Shown: positions 24,172 through 33,625, counted from the first letter of the stretch. The stretch is DNA of 64,000 bases from Planococcus maritimus (GCF_001592825.1 NZ_LTZG01000052.1:29241-93240); one strand, 5' to 3'. The notes: generated from the letters alone by a model not told the origin. Numbers and translations are program-made.

Positions 24172-26241
24172 TTACTTCTGGACTTTCACCAGGCGCAATG
24201 CATTCAAGATGACCAAAAGCGTAGCCCCCATATCCGCAAAAATCGCGATCCATAAAGTGAGCCAGCCTGGAATGATCAACAAAAGCGCCAAGATTTTCAG
24301 TGCCAGTGCAAAGATGATATTTTCCTTTATTATACGCAAAGTTTTTCGGCTTAGTCGAATGGTATATGGAAGTTTTTCCAAATCATCTGCCATTAAGGCG
24401 ATGTCGGCTGTCTCAAGGGCTGCATCTGTGCCCGCTCCGCCCATCGCGATTCCGATGTCGGATGCGGCGAGTGCCGGTGCGTCGTTGATGCCGTCGCCGA
24501 TCATCGCCACACGGCCATATTGTGCTTGCAGCTCTTTGACGGCGGTCAGTTTATCTTCAGGCATCAAACCAGCACGGATATCCGTTAACCCGATTTCCGC
24601 TGCAATGGCTTTCGCCGTCGCAGGATGATCGCCCGTCAGCATGATGGTCTGCTGCACCCCGATGTCTTTTAGCGCTTGGATGATGCGTGGACTTTCCTCC
24701 CTGATGGCATCTGCCACGCCGATCACTCCGAATAAGTGCTTGCCGGAAAATACCGCCATTGCGGATTTCCCGCTTTCTTGCAGGCGATACGCAGCTTCTG
24801 GTGCATGGAATCCGTGCTCCTCTGCCCATTTCAAGCTGCCGACACGGATGCGCGTGCCGCCGATTTCAGCGTGCACACCTTTACCGGTCAAGGATTGGAA
24901 ACGCTCGGATGGATACAGTTCAGGTGCTTGTTTCGTGATGGCGCGGGCGAGCGGGTGCTGTGACAGAGATTCGACAGACGCCGCAAGCTTGATGACTTCT
25001 TCCCGCGTATAGCCTTCTTCTGGCAATACATCAGTCAATTCCGGATAGCCTTTTGTCAAAGTGCCGGTCTTGTCGAATGCGACCGCCTGGATGCGCCCGG
25101 TTTCTTCCAAATGAATACCGCCTTTAATAAGAACTCCCTGTCTCGCCGCATTGCCGATCGCTGTTACAATCGCAACAGGCGTCGACACGACAAGTGCACA
25201 TGGACAGCCAACAACAAGGACGGCCAAGCCTTGATAGACCCATAAATCCCAGTTTCCTGTAACGAATCCTGGAACGAGTGCGACCAAAAATGCGACAGCG
25301 ATAATCGCTGGCGTGTAGTATTTGGCGAAACGGTCGACGAATTGCTGAGAAGGCGCTTTTTCTGCCTGCGCTTCTTCTACTAGATGAATGATTTTCGCGA
25401 TGGTTGTATCTTCTACTCGCTTAGTGACAGTCACTTCCAACGCGCCTTCTTCGTTCATGGTCCCTGCAAATACTTCGTCACCCGGCTGTTTTGTGGCAGG
25501 AATCGATTCCCCTGTGATCGCCGCTTGATTGACAGCCGATTCACCACGCAAAACGGTTCCATCCATAGCAATTTTTTGGCCAGGCTTGACGATCAATACA
25601 TCGCCGATCCGGATGTCTTCGGTCTCTAGCTCAATTAATTCCCCGTCGCGCTGAATCAATGCGCGGGACGGAGCAAGATCCATCAGTGAACGAATCGATT
25701 GACGCGCTTTGTTCATCGAGAATGATTCAAGCGCTTCGCTGATGGCAAATAAGAATACGACGACTGCGCCTTCCCGCCATTCCCCGATAATGACAGCCCC
25801 GATAATGGCAATGGTCATCAAAGTTTTCATGTCGAATTCCAAACGGCCAAGGTTTTTTAAACCGGTCGTGAACATCCGGTAGCCGCCAATGAGCATCGAT
25901 GCACCGAACAAGCCGATCGACGCTGGATGCGTTTCACCTAGCTGGAAGGAAGCGACAATGCCGACGAGCAAAAAGACAAAGGAAATGGCCGTCTCTACCG
26001 TCTGGCGCCGTTTGTAGAATGGCACATGCGGCACGCGTTGTTTTTCTGGATAAACGCGGATATGATCAAAAGCACCGGCTTTTTCCAGCGCTTCAATCGA
26101 TACATTGCCATCGACGCGCAATTTGGATGCGCCGAAATTCAATTCAACGTTTTTCGCCTCCGGCAGATTGCGGATGTTCTGTTCGAACTTAGCCGCACAG
26201 CTAGTGCAGGATAAATTTTCAAGACGATAGGTTTTGCTCAA
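24172..26241 (-). CDS. cadA: Cd/Zn/Pb-exporting P1B-type ATPase
   Basis: A 689-aa heavy-metal P-type ATPase. An N-terminal metal-binding domain has C12-x-x-C15 (LSCTSCAAKFE). TGES is at 243-246, the ion-binding CPC at 346-348, the phosphorylated D390 in DKTGTLTKG, and later HPLA and GDGINDAPAL. CPC plus the CadC partner points to Cd, Zn or Pb export. The TTG at 26241 is chosen because GAAGGTG lies just before it; it overlaps cadC by 23 bp, giving translational coupling. Confidence 0.92.
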   Translation of the reverse strand: MSKTYRLENLSCTSCAAKFEQNIRNLPEAKNVELNFGASKLRVDGNVSIEALEKAGAFDHIRVYPEKQRVPHVPFYKRRQTVETAISFVFLLVGIVASFQLGETHPASIGLFGASMLIGGYRMFTTGLKNLGRLEFDMKTLMTIAIIGAVIIGEWREGAVVVFLFAISEALESFSMNKARQSIRSLMDLAPSRALIQRDGELIELETEDIRIGDVLIVKPGQKIAMDGTVLRGESAVNQAAITGESIPATKQPGDEVFAGTMNEEGALEVTVTKRVEDTTIAKIIHLVEEAQAEKAPSQQFVDRFAKYYTPAIIAVAFLVALVPGFVTGNWDLWVYQGLAVLVVGCPCALVVSTPVAIVTAIGNAARQGVLIKGGIHLEETGRIQAVAFDKTGTLTKGYPELTDVLPEEGYTREEVIKLAASVESLSQHPLARAITKQAPELYPSERFQSLTGKGVHAEIGGTRIRVGSLKWAEEHGFHAPEAAYRLQESGKSAMAVFSGKHLFGVIGVADAIREESPRIIQALKDIGVQQTIMLTGDHPATAKAIAAEIGLTDIRAGLMPEDKLTAVKELQAQYGRVAMIGDGINDAPALAASDIGIAMGGAGTDAALETADIALMADDLEKLPYTIRLSRKTLRIIKENIIFALALKILALLLIIPGWLTLWIAIFADMGATLLVILNALRLVKVQK

Positions 26242-26590
26242 CTGAAACACCTTCTTTCGCATGTTCATTCGCGATGGTCACCAGCTGACGGACGTGGTCA
26301 TCCGCCAGTGAATAATAAATTTGTTTGCCTTTACGCTCGGATTTCGCCAAATCCCGTTCACGCAAATACCGTAAATGATGGGATGCCGTCGCTGTTGAGG
26401 AACCGATGACAGCAGCGATATCGCAGACGCACATTTCAGCTTCAATCGTCAGCGCATAGGCGATCTTTAAGCGTGTTTCATCCGCTAGCGCTTTGAACAG
26501 CGACGAAACGCCTTCTAGCTCGACCATATGTTTTTGGACACGATCGACGGCCTCAGGATGGACTTTTGTAATCTCGCACACTTCTGTCAT
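26219..26590 (-). CDS. cadC: ArsR/SmtB-family metal sensor CadC
   Basis: A 123-aa winged-helix repressor that releases DNA on binding Cd, Pb or Zn. The alpha-3 metal motif is C54-V-C56 (EMCVCDIAAVIGSSTATASHHLR), and C5 in the N-terminal arm supplies another thiolate; the second N-terminal Cys found in S. aureus CadC is not seen. ATG 26590 follows AAAGGTG. It is the first gene before cadA. Two identical-type inverted repeats lie upstream. Confidence 0.9.
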   Translation of the reverse strand: MTEVCEITKVHPEAVDRVQKHMVELEGVSSLFKALADETRLKIAYALTIEAEMCVCDIAAVIGSSTATASHHLRYLRERDLAKSERKGKQIYYSLADDHVRQLVTIANEHAKEGVSVEQNLSS

Positions 26591-26608
26591 ACTGCTCACA
26601 CCTTTCAT

Positions 26609-26624
26609 TCAAACCTTCATTTGA
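26609..26624. promoter_or_regulatory. CadC operator 1
   Basis: TCAAACCTTCATTTGA: TCAAA and TTTGA separated by 6 bp, the ArsR/CadC box form. It lies just before the cadC ribosome site. Confidence 0.7.
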
Positions 26625-26657
26625 TTGACTCCAGTATACGTCTTCTCAAACAAACAG

Positions 26658-26673
26658 TCAAACCATGATTTGA
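26658..26673. promoter_or_regulatory. CadC operator 2
   Basis: TCAAACCATGATTTGA has the same arms and spacing as operator 1 and is 49 bp from it. Between the two sites must lie the cadC promoter; the second site also borders the divergent uspA promoter. Confidence 0.65.
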
Positions 26674-26754
26674 ATGACAAGGAAGCTCCTCTGTTAATTC
26701 AAGGAATGCTATACTAAGAAAAACAATGACACCATAGAACAGGGGAGACGAATT

Positions 26755-27174
26755 ATGTACCAACACGTATTGGTCGCTATCGATGGATCTGATCATTCAA
26801 AACGCGCCGCACACCATGCGATGCAACTCGTTAAAAACCATACTGAAGTAGAAGTGACATTGATTTGTGCCGTCGACTATGGAAAATCAGAAAAGGAAAG
26901 CAATCGCGGGCTCACAAGCGAGCAAATCGCCGCAGCTACCCGTGAGTACTTAACGCCTTTCGAAGATATTTTCCATCAGGCAGGTATCTCTGTGAAAAGC
27001 GTGATTGTCCATGGAGCACCGGGACCAGCGATCGTCTCACATGCCAACGAACACCCTTACGATCTAGTCATTATCGGCAGTCGCGGCTTGAATCCTGTGC
27101 AGGAATTTGTGCTCGGCAGCGTGAGCCACAAAGTAGCCAAGCGCGTTAAAGCGCCAGTCTTAGTCATCAAATAA
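26755..27174 (+). CDS. universal stress protein, UspA family
   Basis: A 139-aa single-domain UspA protein. VLVAIDGSDHSKRAAHHA at the N-terminus and IIGSRGLNPVQEFVLGSVSHKVAKRVKAPVLVIK at the C-terminus give the G-x2-G-x9-G-S/T ATP-binding pattern. It is probably ATP-binding and homodimeric. An extended -10 element TGCTATACT precedes it (about 26709), and GGGGAGA is the ribosome site. It diverges from cadC, so the CadC operators could touch its promoter. Confidence 0.88.
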   Translation: MYQHVLVAIDGSDHSKRAAHHAMQLVKNHTEVEVTLICAVDYGKSEKESNRGLTSEQIAAATREYLTPFEDIFHQAGISVKSVIVHGAPGPAIVSHANEHPYDLVIIGSRGLNPVQEFVLGSVSHKVAKRVKAPVLVIK

Positions 27175-27179
27175 AACGC

Positions 27180-27217
27180 AAAAACCGTCCCGCTGATTTA
27201 GCGGAACGGTTTTTTTA
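27180..27217. terminator. bidirectional terminator of uspA / crcB
   Basis: AAAACCGT-C-CCGCT and AGCGG-A-ACGGTTTT pair around GATTT, followed by T-run. Confidence 0.85.
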
Positions 27218-27550
27218 TACAGAAGCAATGGAATAGCCGGCCGCAAACAGCAACAAGCCACAAATGAGCGTCGCGGAAATATAAAATGCACCGCGTTTCC
27301 ACTGGCCATCTTCAAAATCTTTCACGCTGTCGAGCGCCATTGTTGAAAACGTCGTGAACGCTCCGAGAAAAGCAAAGATGCTAGAAGATACCGGCAAGCC
27401 TGCCCCAATACACGCACCGATCACGAACGAACCGGCGCTGTTGACGAACCATGTCGCAAGCTTCGGCTGATGCGCACGGATTTCCACCGCCACGTAACAA
27501 AGATAGCGGGCAACCGCCCCGAGAAAACCGAATACAGCGATATTAATCAT
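27215..27550 (-). CDS. crcB: fluoride channel subunit CrcB/Fluc (second of pair)
   Basis: A 111-aa four-helix fluoride channel. VFGFLGAVARYL, WFVNSAGSFVIGACIG and FLGAFTTFSTMALDS carry the conserved Arg, Asn, Gly-Ser and TTFST residues. It probably pairs with the neighbouring paralogue, one of each orientation, as two-gene Fluc systems do. Its ATG overlaps the stop of the upstream paralogue as ATGA, so the earlier in-frame start is not used. No fluoride riboswitch was seen. Confidence 0.9.
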   Translation of the reverse strand: MINIAVFGFLGAVARYLCYVAVEIRAHQPKLATWFVNSAGSFVIGACIGAGLPVSSSIFAFLGAFTTFSTMALDSVKDFEDGQWKRGAFYISATLICGLLLFAAGYSIASV

Positions 27551-27900
27551 TCGACCGCCCCCTTGCGTCCCGCCAAGAGGCCTAAAGCTGCGGCCACAAT
27601 CGATGCGGCCGTCATGCCACAAGCATATATCAGGCCTGCCAGCAAAGACGAGTCAAGCAGGCGGAACCAATCTGCCGAAAAGGCGGAAAAACTCGTGAAC
27701 GAACCGATTAACCCAGTCGAGACAAACAACCGCGTCTCCGCTGAACGGTTTATTAACCGGGCGGCTGCGATGCCGATAAAAAAACTCCCCATAATATTCA
27801 CCAGCCACAAGCCCATTCCGGCTCCAGCGAATTGAAACACGGCCGCGCGCAGCAATGAGCCAGCCATGCCGCCAAACCCTACAGCCAATATCTTTTTCAT
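27547..27900 (-). CDS. crcB: fluoride channel subunit CrcB/Fluc (first of pair)
   Basis: A 117-aa four-helix protein, paralogue of the next gene. VGFGGMAGSLLRAAV, LWLVNIMGSFFIGIAAARL and TGLIGSFTSFSAFS are the Fluc signatures. Together the two should form a dual-topology channel exporting F-. Only 32 bp separate it from the penicillin-acylase-family gene upstream on the same strand. No crcB-type riboswitch fits in that gap; expression may be by read-through or a small promoter in the upstream gene. Confidence 0.9.
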   Translation of the reverse strand: MKKILAVGFGGMAGSLLRAAVFQFAGAGMGLWLVNIMGSFFIGIAAARLINRSAETRLFVSTGLIGSFTSFSAFSADWFRLLDSSLLAGLIYACGMTAASIVAAALGLLAGRKGAVE

Positions 27901-27932
27901 AAAATCCCCCGAACGTTTTTCTTCAGTATACC

Positions 27933-30287
27933 TTATTCAGGGGTGAGCGTTAATTCTACCCCTTCCACTTCGCCTTCGATCTGGGTTTCATGAAAATCGC
28001 CTTGCGCCCAATCATCGACCTGGTTGTGGAAAAAGTCGGATTTCATATGTCCGCTGAGCCCCGGGCCCACGATATGATAGGCTTTCGACAAATCGGCCAG
28101 ATCGGCTACAAATCGCCAAGAGGCCCCGTGGTCGACATCGCCATTATCGTTGAACGCCGCGGCTTGGACGGTGATGTTCGAACCGCCCACCGGCACTTTA
28201 TCCGGATTTAAGAACTGCTCGAGAATTGGCGACGCCCCAGCAACAGGATGAGGGAAGGTCAATTGGTGATATTCTCCCCATTCCCAATCTTTCGGATCGC
28301 TGCCTTGCGCTGTTTCGATGTCCTCAAGTGCCAGCTCCAGCGAGTCGGCTAGCCATTTTCCGGTGCCGCCGTATTCACGCACCCATGCGCCCTCGTCTCC
28401 TTCGAAAGCCTGGCGCAACATAGCGTCAGTGATATGGTTTTTGCCTGACAGCATATCGTAGACATCTTCAGGGAATTGTTCTTCGAATAAGGTGTCCGGC
28501 AATTGGCGCATCCACGTGTGGAACACAAAAGGTGCCGCTTGCCCGGCACTATCGACTTGGTCCCAATTGCGCAGCATCTCGAACAACTCGTCATGGTCAT
28601 CGGTTACTTTTTCGACTTCCGCCATCATTCCTTCGAGAAATTCGGCAGCGTACAGGTTTTTCTGGTCCATCTGCAAGTCCATCATATCCTGGGCTGTCAG
28701 TTTATCGTTGCCTTCGAGCACTTCCGCGATGCGCTCATAGCGATAAGACTGTGCCCAGAAATCCGTAATATGGTACGGATAGCTATCATCTATGACTTGG
28801 TTATTGGCAGTCGCAATAAACCCGGATTCCGGATTGACCGAGCGCGGCAATTCATCGAATGGCACATAGCCATCCCAGCCGTATTCTGCAGAATCGCCTG
28901 GCACCGGCAATTGCCCATCCCCTTGCTTGCGAATCGGGATGCGCCCGTTCGCTTTGTATGCAATTGTTCCATCGGTCGATGCAAAGACAAAATTTTGTGC
29001 AGGCGCCTGGAAATCTTCCAATGCTGTTTCGAATTGTTCCCAGTTTTCCGCTTTGTTGAAATTTAACACAGCTTGCAATTCCAGTGTCGGCTCCAGTGCC
29101 GTCCATTGCATCGAAAAGACGGCGGATGGTTCTTCTTCCTCGTACAAGACCGGTGAGACGATTGGGCCGTGGCGAGTAACGAGCACTTCAAAGTCGACGG
29201 TCTCTCCGTCTTTTACCTGGATTGGCTCATCTAGCACCTCTGCTTGCTCCCACTCTCCTTCGTAGCGGAACTGTGTCGGATCATCAGGATTCGGCGTTTC
29301 AATATACAGATCCTGAACATCCGGTCCGACGTTCGTCACGCCCCACGCGATTTGCTCGTTATGGCCAAGAATGATTCCCGGAATGCCTGCAAAAATGACG
29401 CCGCTGACATTTTGCTCGGGTGACTCCAAATGCATTTGGTACCAAATCGATGGCGTGCTGAGCCCGAGATGCGGATCGTCTGCCAACAGCGGCAAGCCGC
29501 TTTCCGTCTTATCTCCAGACACAACCCAGTTATTGCTGCCGTTGAATTCCGGCGGGATGACCGCCGGATCGAACGCGCCGGCAACCGTCACCGGCTGTTG
29601 TTGATTGGCCGCTAAAATCGCAGGTGCCTCTTCCGGATAGCGGATGAACAATTCACGGGCTTTATCTTCCGGAAATTCATTTAGCGCCCAGTGCCTCACT
29701 GCAAGTGAATTCCAATGGCCACCGAGATCGTAGGCCATGAATTTGCCGATTGCCAAAGAATCAACCGGTGTCCAAGATTCGGGTTCATAGCCAAGCAATG
29801 CGAATTCATAGCTCAGGCGCCCTTCCTCTTTTGCTTCGTCGATATACGCGTTGACGCCTTCTGCATACCACTCGAGCACTTGCTTCGCTTCTTCGCCATA
29901 GCCAGCCCAAGACGCTTCACCCGCTCGGCGCAAGCTAAAGGTGCGAAAATATTTATCGGTATCAACTGCCGCTTCCCCAATCACTTCTGCCAATCGGCCG
30001 CTTGCCTGCCGTCTGGATAAATCCATTTGAAACAAGCGGTCCTGCGCTTGTACATAGCCTTGCGCGCGGTACAGATCCGCGTCGCTTTCAGCCCGTATAT
30101 GCGGCACGCCGATATCATCCCGTACGACCGTCACTTGTTCCTCCAACGCCGCGACGGCTACTTCTCCTTCAATGACTGGTTTCGACTTCGATATGTAAAC
30201 GTTTGCAAAAATAACTGCGGCGATGCCCAGCACGACCAACGTGCCGAATGCGATCAATAGCCACTTCCCCCACTTTTTCTTGTTCAT
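27933..30287 (-). CDS. penicillin acylase family N-terminal-nucleophile hydrolase
   Basis: A 784-aa precursor. A signal-anchor segment (about 8-29) follows KKKWGKW, then the alpha-subunit part, a spacer and the beta-subunit opening at Ser251 in NGSNNWVVSGDKTESG, the predicted nucleophile freed by self-cleavage. LLADDPHLGLSTPSIWYQMH and GIPGIILGHNEQIAWGVTNVGPD are conserved beta-subunit stretches. Outside-facing amide hydrolysis is expected: penicillin, acyl-homoserine lactone or other N-acyl amide. ATG 30287 follows AAGGGGGA; earlier starts overlap the antiporter terminator. Confidence 0.88.
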   Translation of the reverse strand: MNKKKWGKWLLIAFGTLVVLGIAAVIFANVYISKSKPVIEGEVAVAALEEQVTVVRDDIGVPHIRAESDADLYRAQGYVQAQDRLFQMDLSRRQASGRLAEVIGEAAVDTDKYFRTFSLRRAGEASWAGYGEEAKQVLEWYAEGVNAYIDEAKEEGRLSYEFALLGYEPESWTPVDSLAIGKFMAYDLGGHWNSLAVRHWALNEFPEDKARELFIRYPEEAPAILAANQQQPVTVAGAFDPAVIPPEFNGSNNWVVSGDKTESGLPLLADDPHLGLSTPSIWYQMHLESPEQNVSGVIFAGIPGIILGHNEQIAWGVTNVGPDVQDLYIETPNPDDPTQFRYEGEWEQAEVLDEPIQVKDGETVDFEVLVTRHGPIVSPVLYEEEEPSAVFSMQWTALEPTLELQAVLNFNKAENWEQFETALEDFQAPAQNFVFASTDGTIAYKANGRIPIRKQGDGQLPVPGDSAEYGWDGYVPFDELPRSVNPESGFIATANNQVIDDSYPYHITDFWAQSYRYERIAEVLEGNDKLTAQDMMDLQMDQKNLYAAEFLEGMMAEVEKVTDDHDELFEMLRNWDQVDSAGQAAPFVFHTWMRQLPDTLFEEQFPEDVYDMLSGKNHITDAMLRQAFEGDEGAWVREYGGTGKWLADSLELALEDIETAQGSDPKDWEWGEYHQLTFPHPVAGASPILEQFLNPDKVPVGGSNITVQAAAFNDNGDVDHGASWRFVADLADLSKAYHIVGPGLSGHMKSDFFHNQVDDWAQGDFHETQIEGEVEGVELTLTPE

Positions 30288-30349
30288 GAATGAATCCCCC
30301 TTTTCATTTTTCTTTCGACTGAGGCCGTGGAAAATCCTTCCTCTCCATT

Positions 30350-30378
30350 GAAAAAAGCTTGCCGCAGCGGCAAGCTTA
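30350..30378 (-). terminator. terminator of the antiporter gene
   Basis: On the minus strand AAGCTTGCCGC and GCGGCAAGCTT pair tightly (with a T in the middle) and run into TTTTTTC. It overlaps the last codons of the antiporter gene. Confidence 0.85.
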
Positions 30379-31886
30379 GTTGACAAAATCTTCTTCTCCA
30401 AGCACCAGTTTCACTTTTGGCACTTGCTTCTTTTCCGTGAGCACATACAAAACGTCCCCTTTTCTGAGACGCGTCGTCCCCGTCGGCATGACCAGTTTAC
30501 CTGAACGGATGATGGCGCTGATCAAGGTTTGGTTCGGCAAGCCGATCGTCTGAACCAATTGGCCGGCAAAAGGCGATTTCTCCGACAGCTCGACTTCGAG
30601 CATTTCAGCATTGGCCCGGTCCATCGACACCAGTTCCAAGGAATGGATGCGTTTTGGGACCGGACGGCCGTTCAGCCCGAGTTTCTCTGCAAAAAATGGG
30701 ATGGTCGACCCTTGCAGCAAGGCAGACGTTAACACGATGAATGATACGATATTGAAAAACAAAATGCTGTTTTCCATGCCGGCGAGCATCGGGAAGGTTG
30801 CAAGAACGATCGGTACCGCTCCGCGCAGCCCTGCCCAGGACATGAACAGTTTTTCTTTCACATCGTAATCGAAAAATGCCGTACTGATGAAAACAGCGAC
30901 CGGACGCGCCATAAAAATCAACACGAACGATAGCACAAGCCCTTTCCAAATCAATTCCCAATCAGCCAATTGACTCGGGAAAACAAGTAGACCGAGAATG
31001 ACGAACATGACGATTTGCATGAGCCAAGCGAATCCTTCGTGGAAAGAAATGATCGAATAGCTATGCGTCAAATCACGCGTACCGATGACAAGCGCTGCCA
31101 AGTAAACGGCGAGCAAGCCGCTGCCAAGTAAACGGCGAGCAAGCCGCTGCCGCCAAGAACAGCTGTAAAACTATAGATGAAAATCGCAAAACCCGCGGCC
31201 AGCACCGCGTACAGCCCGGATGCATCAAGCCGGATCCGGTTGATGGTCCATGACGCAAAAAAGCCAAGTGCGAGCCCGAGAACTAAGCCCAACCCCATTT
31301 GAAGCAGGAAACTGCCGAGCATCGTCCACACCGATGAATCCGGAATCATGATCAATTGCACGAAAGCGATGGTCAAAAACATCGCCATCGGATCGTTCGT
31401 TCCTGACTCCGCTTCGAGCGTTGAAGAGATTTTGGATTTGATATTTTGGCCAGCAAGAACCGAAAATACTGCTGCGGCATCCGTCGAACCGACAATAGAG
31501 CCCAGTAGCAAGGCCTGCAGCCAAGTCAAATCGAATACATAATACGCTGCGACAGCGACAATTCCTGTCGTAATCAAAACCCCAAGCGTTGCCAGAACAA
31601 TTGAACTACCGAGTACAGGCCGGATATGCTTCCATTGAGTTTGCAATCCGCCTTCGAAGAGAATAATAATGAGCGCAACAATTCCGACCATTTGTGCGAA
31701 TTCTGCATTGGAAAAATAAATAAGACCAGAAACATCGCTTCCCAAAACCATGCCGAGGAACATAAACAAAACGAGTGAGGGAACACCGGCGCGTGCGGAT
31801 ACTTTGGTCATCAAAACGCCAGCCAGCAGGAAGATCCCGCCGATCAAAATTATGCCGTCTACAGTAAAATTCTGTATATTGACCAC
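30376..31886 (-). pseudogene. K+/H+ antiporter (CvrA/NhaP2-like, CPA1 with TrkA-C), frameshifted
   Basis: Two overlapping frames encode one protein. The 5' part (31886 down to about 31120) has the first membrane helices, LFEGGLQTQWKHIRPVLGS, GSIVGSTDAAAVFSVLAGQNIKSKISSTLEAESGTNDPMA. The 3' part (from about 31116 to 30376) has the last helices and a TrkA-C/RCK-C domain (VELSEKSPFAGQLVQTIGLPNQTLISAIIR). Between them a 26-bp tandem duplication shifts frame. Without one copy the gene would be exactly 1485 nt, 494 aa. An active gene in other cells, or an assembly error, is possible. The initiator is probably GTG at 31886. Confidence 0.85.
31094..31151. repeat. 26-bp tandem duplication disrupting the antiporter
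   Basis: Copies at 31094-31119 and 31120-31145 are identical, and six more bases of a third follow (period 26). Twenty-six is not a multiple of three, so the copy number decides the reading frame. Confidence 0.95.
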
Positions 31887-31937
31887 CTCTCCCGTAAATT
31901 ACTTTGAATTCATTATATCATAATAATGGCCCTTCTT

Positions 31938-31976
31938 AAAAAAAGCGGCACTCCCTATACGGAGTGCCGCTTTTTG
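31938..31976. terminator. bidirectional terminator upstream of antiporter / end of murB
   Basis: AAAGCGGCACTCC and GGAGTGCCGCTTT pair around CTATAC, with A7 and T5 outside; it terminates murB on the minus strand. Confidence 0.88.
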
Positions 31977-31979
31977 AAA

Positions 31980-32897
31980 TCATGCCATGTCTTCGCCGAC
32001 AATTTTCACTTCCAGCTCTAACTCGATGCCGAATTTGTCGAACACTGCTGTTTTCACCATTTCAATCGTTTGGATATAATCATTGGCCGTGGCATTGTTT
32101 TTATTGACAATAAACCCGGCGTGCTTTGTCGAAACTTCCGCCCCGCCAAATCCTCTGCCCTGTAGTCCGCTTTCCTGGATCAGCTTGCCGGCAAAATTGC
32201 CCGGCGGCCGCTTGAAGACACTTCCTGCTGAAGGAAATTCAAGCGGTTGCTTACTTTCCCGTTGGAACGTCAAATCAGTCATCTTCGCATCAATGACCCG
32301 CTGTTCGCCAACTTCGAGGCCGAACTCAGCAGCTAAAACATAAAAGCCTTTTTTCGTGATGATGCTTTTCCGATAGCCGAGGTCAAGCTCATCTTTGGAC
32401 AAGACCAGCTTTTCTCCCTCTCTCGTCAAGACGGTCGCCTGAACGATCACGTCTTGAATCTCACCGCCGTATGCGCCGGCATTCATCGCCATTGCACCGC
32501 CGATCGATCCTGGGATGCCACAGGCAAATTCCAAACCTGTCAGTTGGCGGTCCGCGGCTGCACGAGATACGACTTTAATGTCGGCACCACCTTGTGCGAT
32601 GACCGTTGTCCCATTAATCATAATGCTATCCAGCTTTTTGAACGTCAGAACGATTCCACGGACGCCGCCATCGCGGACGACCATATTAGAGCCATTTCCG
32701 AGCATCAACAAGGGAATATCATTGTCATATGCATATTTCACAGTATAAGCTACTTCATCTTCAGTTGTCGGTGCTACAAATATATCGGCCGGCCCGCCCA
32801 TTTTCGTCAATGTATGCAAATGCAAAGGCTCGTCCATTTTAACGTGATCTTCCGCCACAAAACGGCGCAGATCCGTCAACCAAGTTTCTTTCATCAT
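31980..32897 (-). CDS. murB: UDP-N-acetylenolpyruvoylglucosamine reductase
   Basis: A 305-aa FAD enzyme that reduces UDP-GlcNAc-enolpyruvate to UDP-MurNAc in peptidoglycan synthesis. TLTKMGGPADIFVAPT and LLMLGNGSNMVVRDGG bind FAD; FACGIPGSIGGAMAMNAGAYGGEI and SAGSVFKRPPGNFAGKLI with the catalytic Ser mark the type II group. ATG 32897 is used because AGAAGGGA lies 9 bp before it and it gives the usual family length; an ATG at 32942 has no ribosome site. Confidence 0.93.
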   Translation of the reverse strand: MMKETWLTDLRRFVAEDHVKMDEPLHLHTLTKMGGPADIFVAPTTEDEVAYTVKYAYDNDIPLLMLGNGSNMVVRDGGVRGIVLTFKKLDSIMINGTTVIAQGGADIKVVSRAAADRQLTGLEFACGIPGSIGGAMAMNAGAYGGEIQDVIVQATVLTREGEKLVLSKDELDLGYRKSIITKKGFYVLAAEFGLEVGEQRVIDAKMTDLTFQRESKQPLEFPSAGSVFKRPPGNFAGKLIQESGLQGRGFGGAEVSTKHAGFIVNKNNATANDYIQTIEMVKTAVFDKFGIELELEVKIVGEDMA

Positions 32898-33035
32898 TCC
32901 AAGCAAATCCCTTCTAAACTTTTCGCTCTTAATAGTATCCATTTTTCATCATGTTTTGACAAGTGATATTGCCTTGTTAAGGACTAAAGTCATTCTATTT
33001 TTATCTTGAATTAAAAATAAATTAATTAAAACCTA

Positions 33036-33064
33036 TTGACTTCGAGATATTAACTAGCTATAGT
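33036..33064 (+). promoter_or_regulatory. sigma-A promoter of yceI-type gene
   Basis: TTGACT (33036-33041) and TATAGT (33059-33064), spacer exactly 17 bp. TTCGAGAT, a half of the MhqR box, overlaps the start of the spacer; with only one half present this is weak. Confidence 0.8.
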
Positions 33065-33098
33065 AAAGCTAACACATACAAAACTGGAGGAATAACTT

Positions 33099-33623
33099 AT
33101 GAAAAAATGGACAGTAGACCAAGCGCATTCAGAAATCGGATTTTCCGTAAAACACATGATGATCTCAAAAGTAAAAGGCTCTTTCGGTTCTTACGAAGCA
33201 CAAGTGGAAGCAGACGAAAACAACCTGGAAAATGCTTTGATTGATTTTAAGATCGATGTCACTAGCATCGATACCAACAATGAAGACCGCGATAACCACT
33301 TGCGCTCTGCAGACTTTTTTGACGCTGAACAGTATCCGCACATCACATTCCACGCGAGCGATATCCAGAAAAAAGATGATGACGAATACGAACTTCGAGG
33401 CGAGTTGACGATCAAAGACGTTACGCGTCCTGTAACATTCGAAGCAGAATACGGCGGCAAAGCCACCAACCCTTGGGGCGTTGAAGTCGTGGCCTATCAC
33501 GTCAACGGCAAAATCAACCGCAAAGATTTCGGATTAACTTGGAACCAGGCACTTGAAACAGGCGGCGTACTTGTCGGCGAAGACATTAAATTGAACTTGG
33601 AAATCCAAGGAAATCCAGCATAA
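33099..33623 (+). CDS. YceI-family lipid-binding protein
   Basis: A 174-aa YceI beta-barrel protein without signal peptide. WTVDQAHSEIGFSVKHMMISKVKGSFGSYEA opens the fold and VTRPVTFEAEYGG, RKDFGLTWN are the conserved strands. Family members bind long polyisoprenoids or fatty acids; this one is cytoplasmic by prediction. A clean sigma-A promoter and TGGAGGA ribosome site precede it. It is convergent with the Rieske flavoprotein gene, sharing the terminator region at 33626-33658. Confidence 0.88.
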   Translation: MKKWTVDQAHSEIGFSVKHMMISKVKGSFGSYEAQVEADENNLENALIDFKIDVTSIDTNNEDRDNHLRSADFFDAEQYPHITFHASDIQKKDDDEYELRGELTIKDVTRPVTFEAEYGGKATNPWGVEVVAYHVNGKINRKDFGLTWNQALETGGVLVGEDIKLNLEIQGNPA

Positions 33624-33625
33624 GA

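Noticed and set aside
27900..27932. possible fluoride riboswitch before the crcB pair
   Set aside because: Only 32 bp separate the genes and no fluoride-motif sequence is there.
28503..29066. 187-codon plus-strand frame inside the penicillin-acylase gene
   Set aside because: Antisense shadow of a well-defined protein with clear catalytic motifs; no ribosome site.
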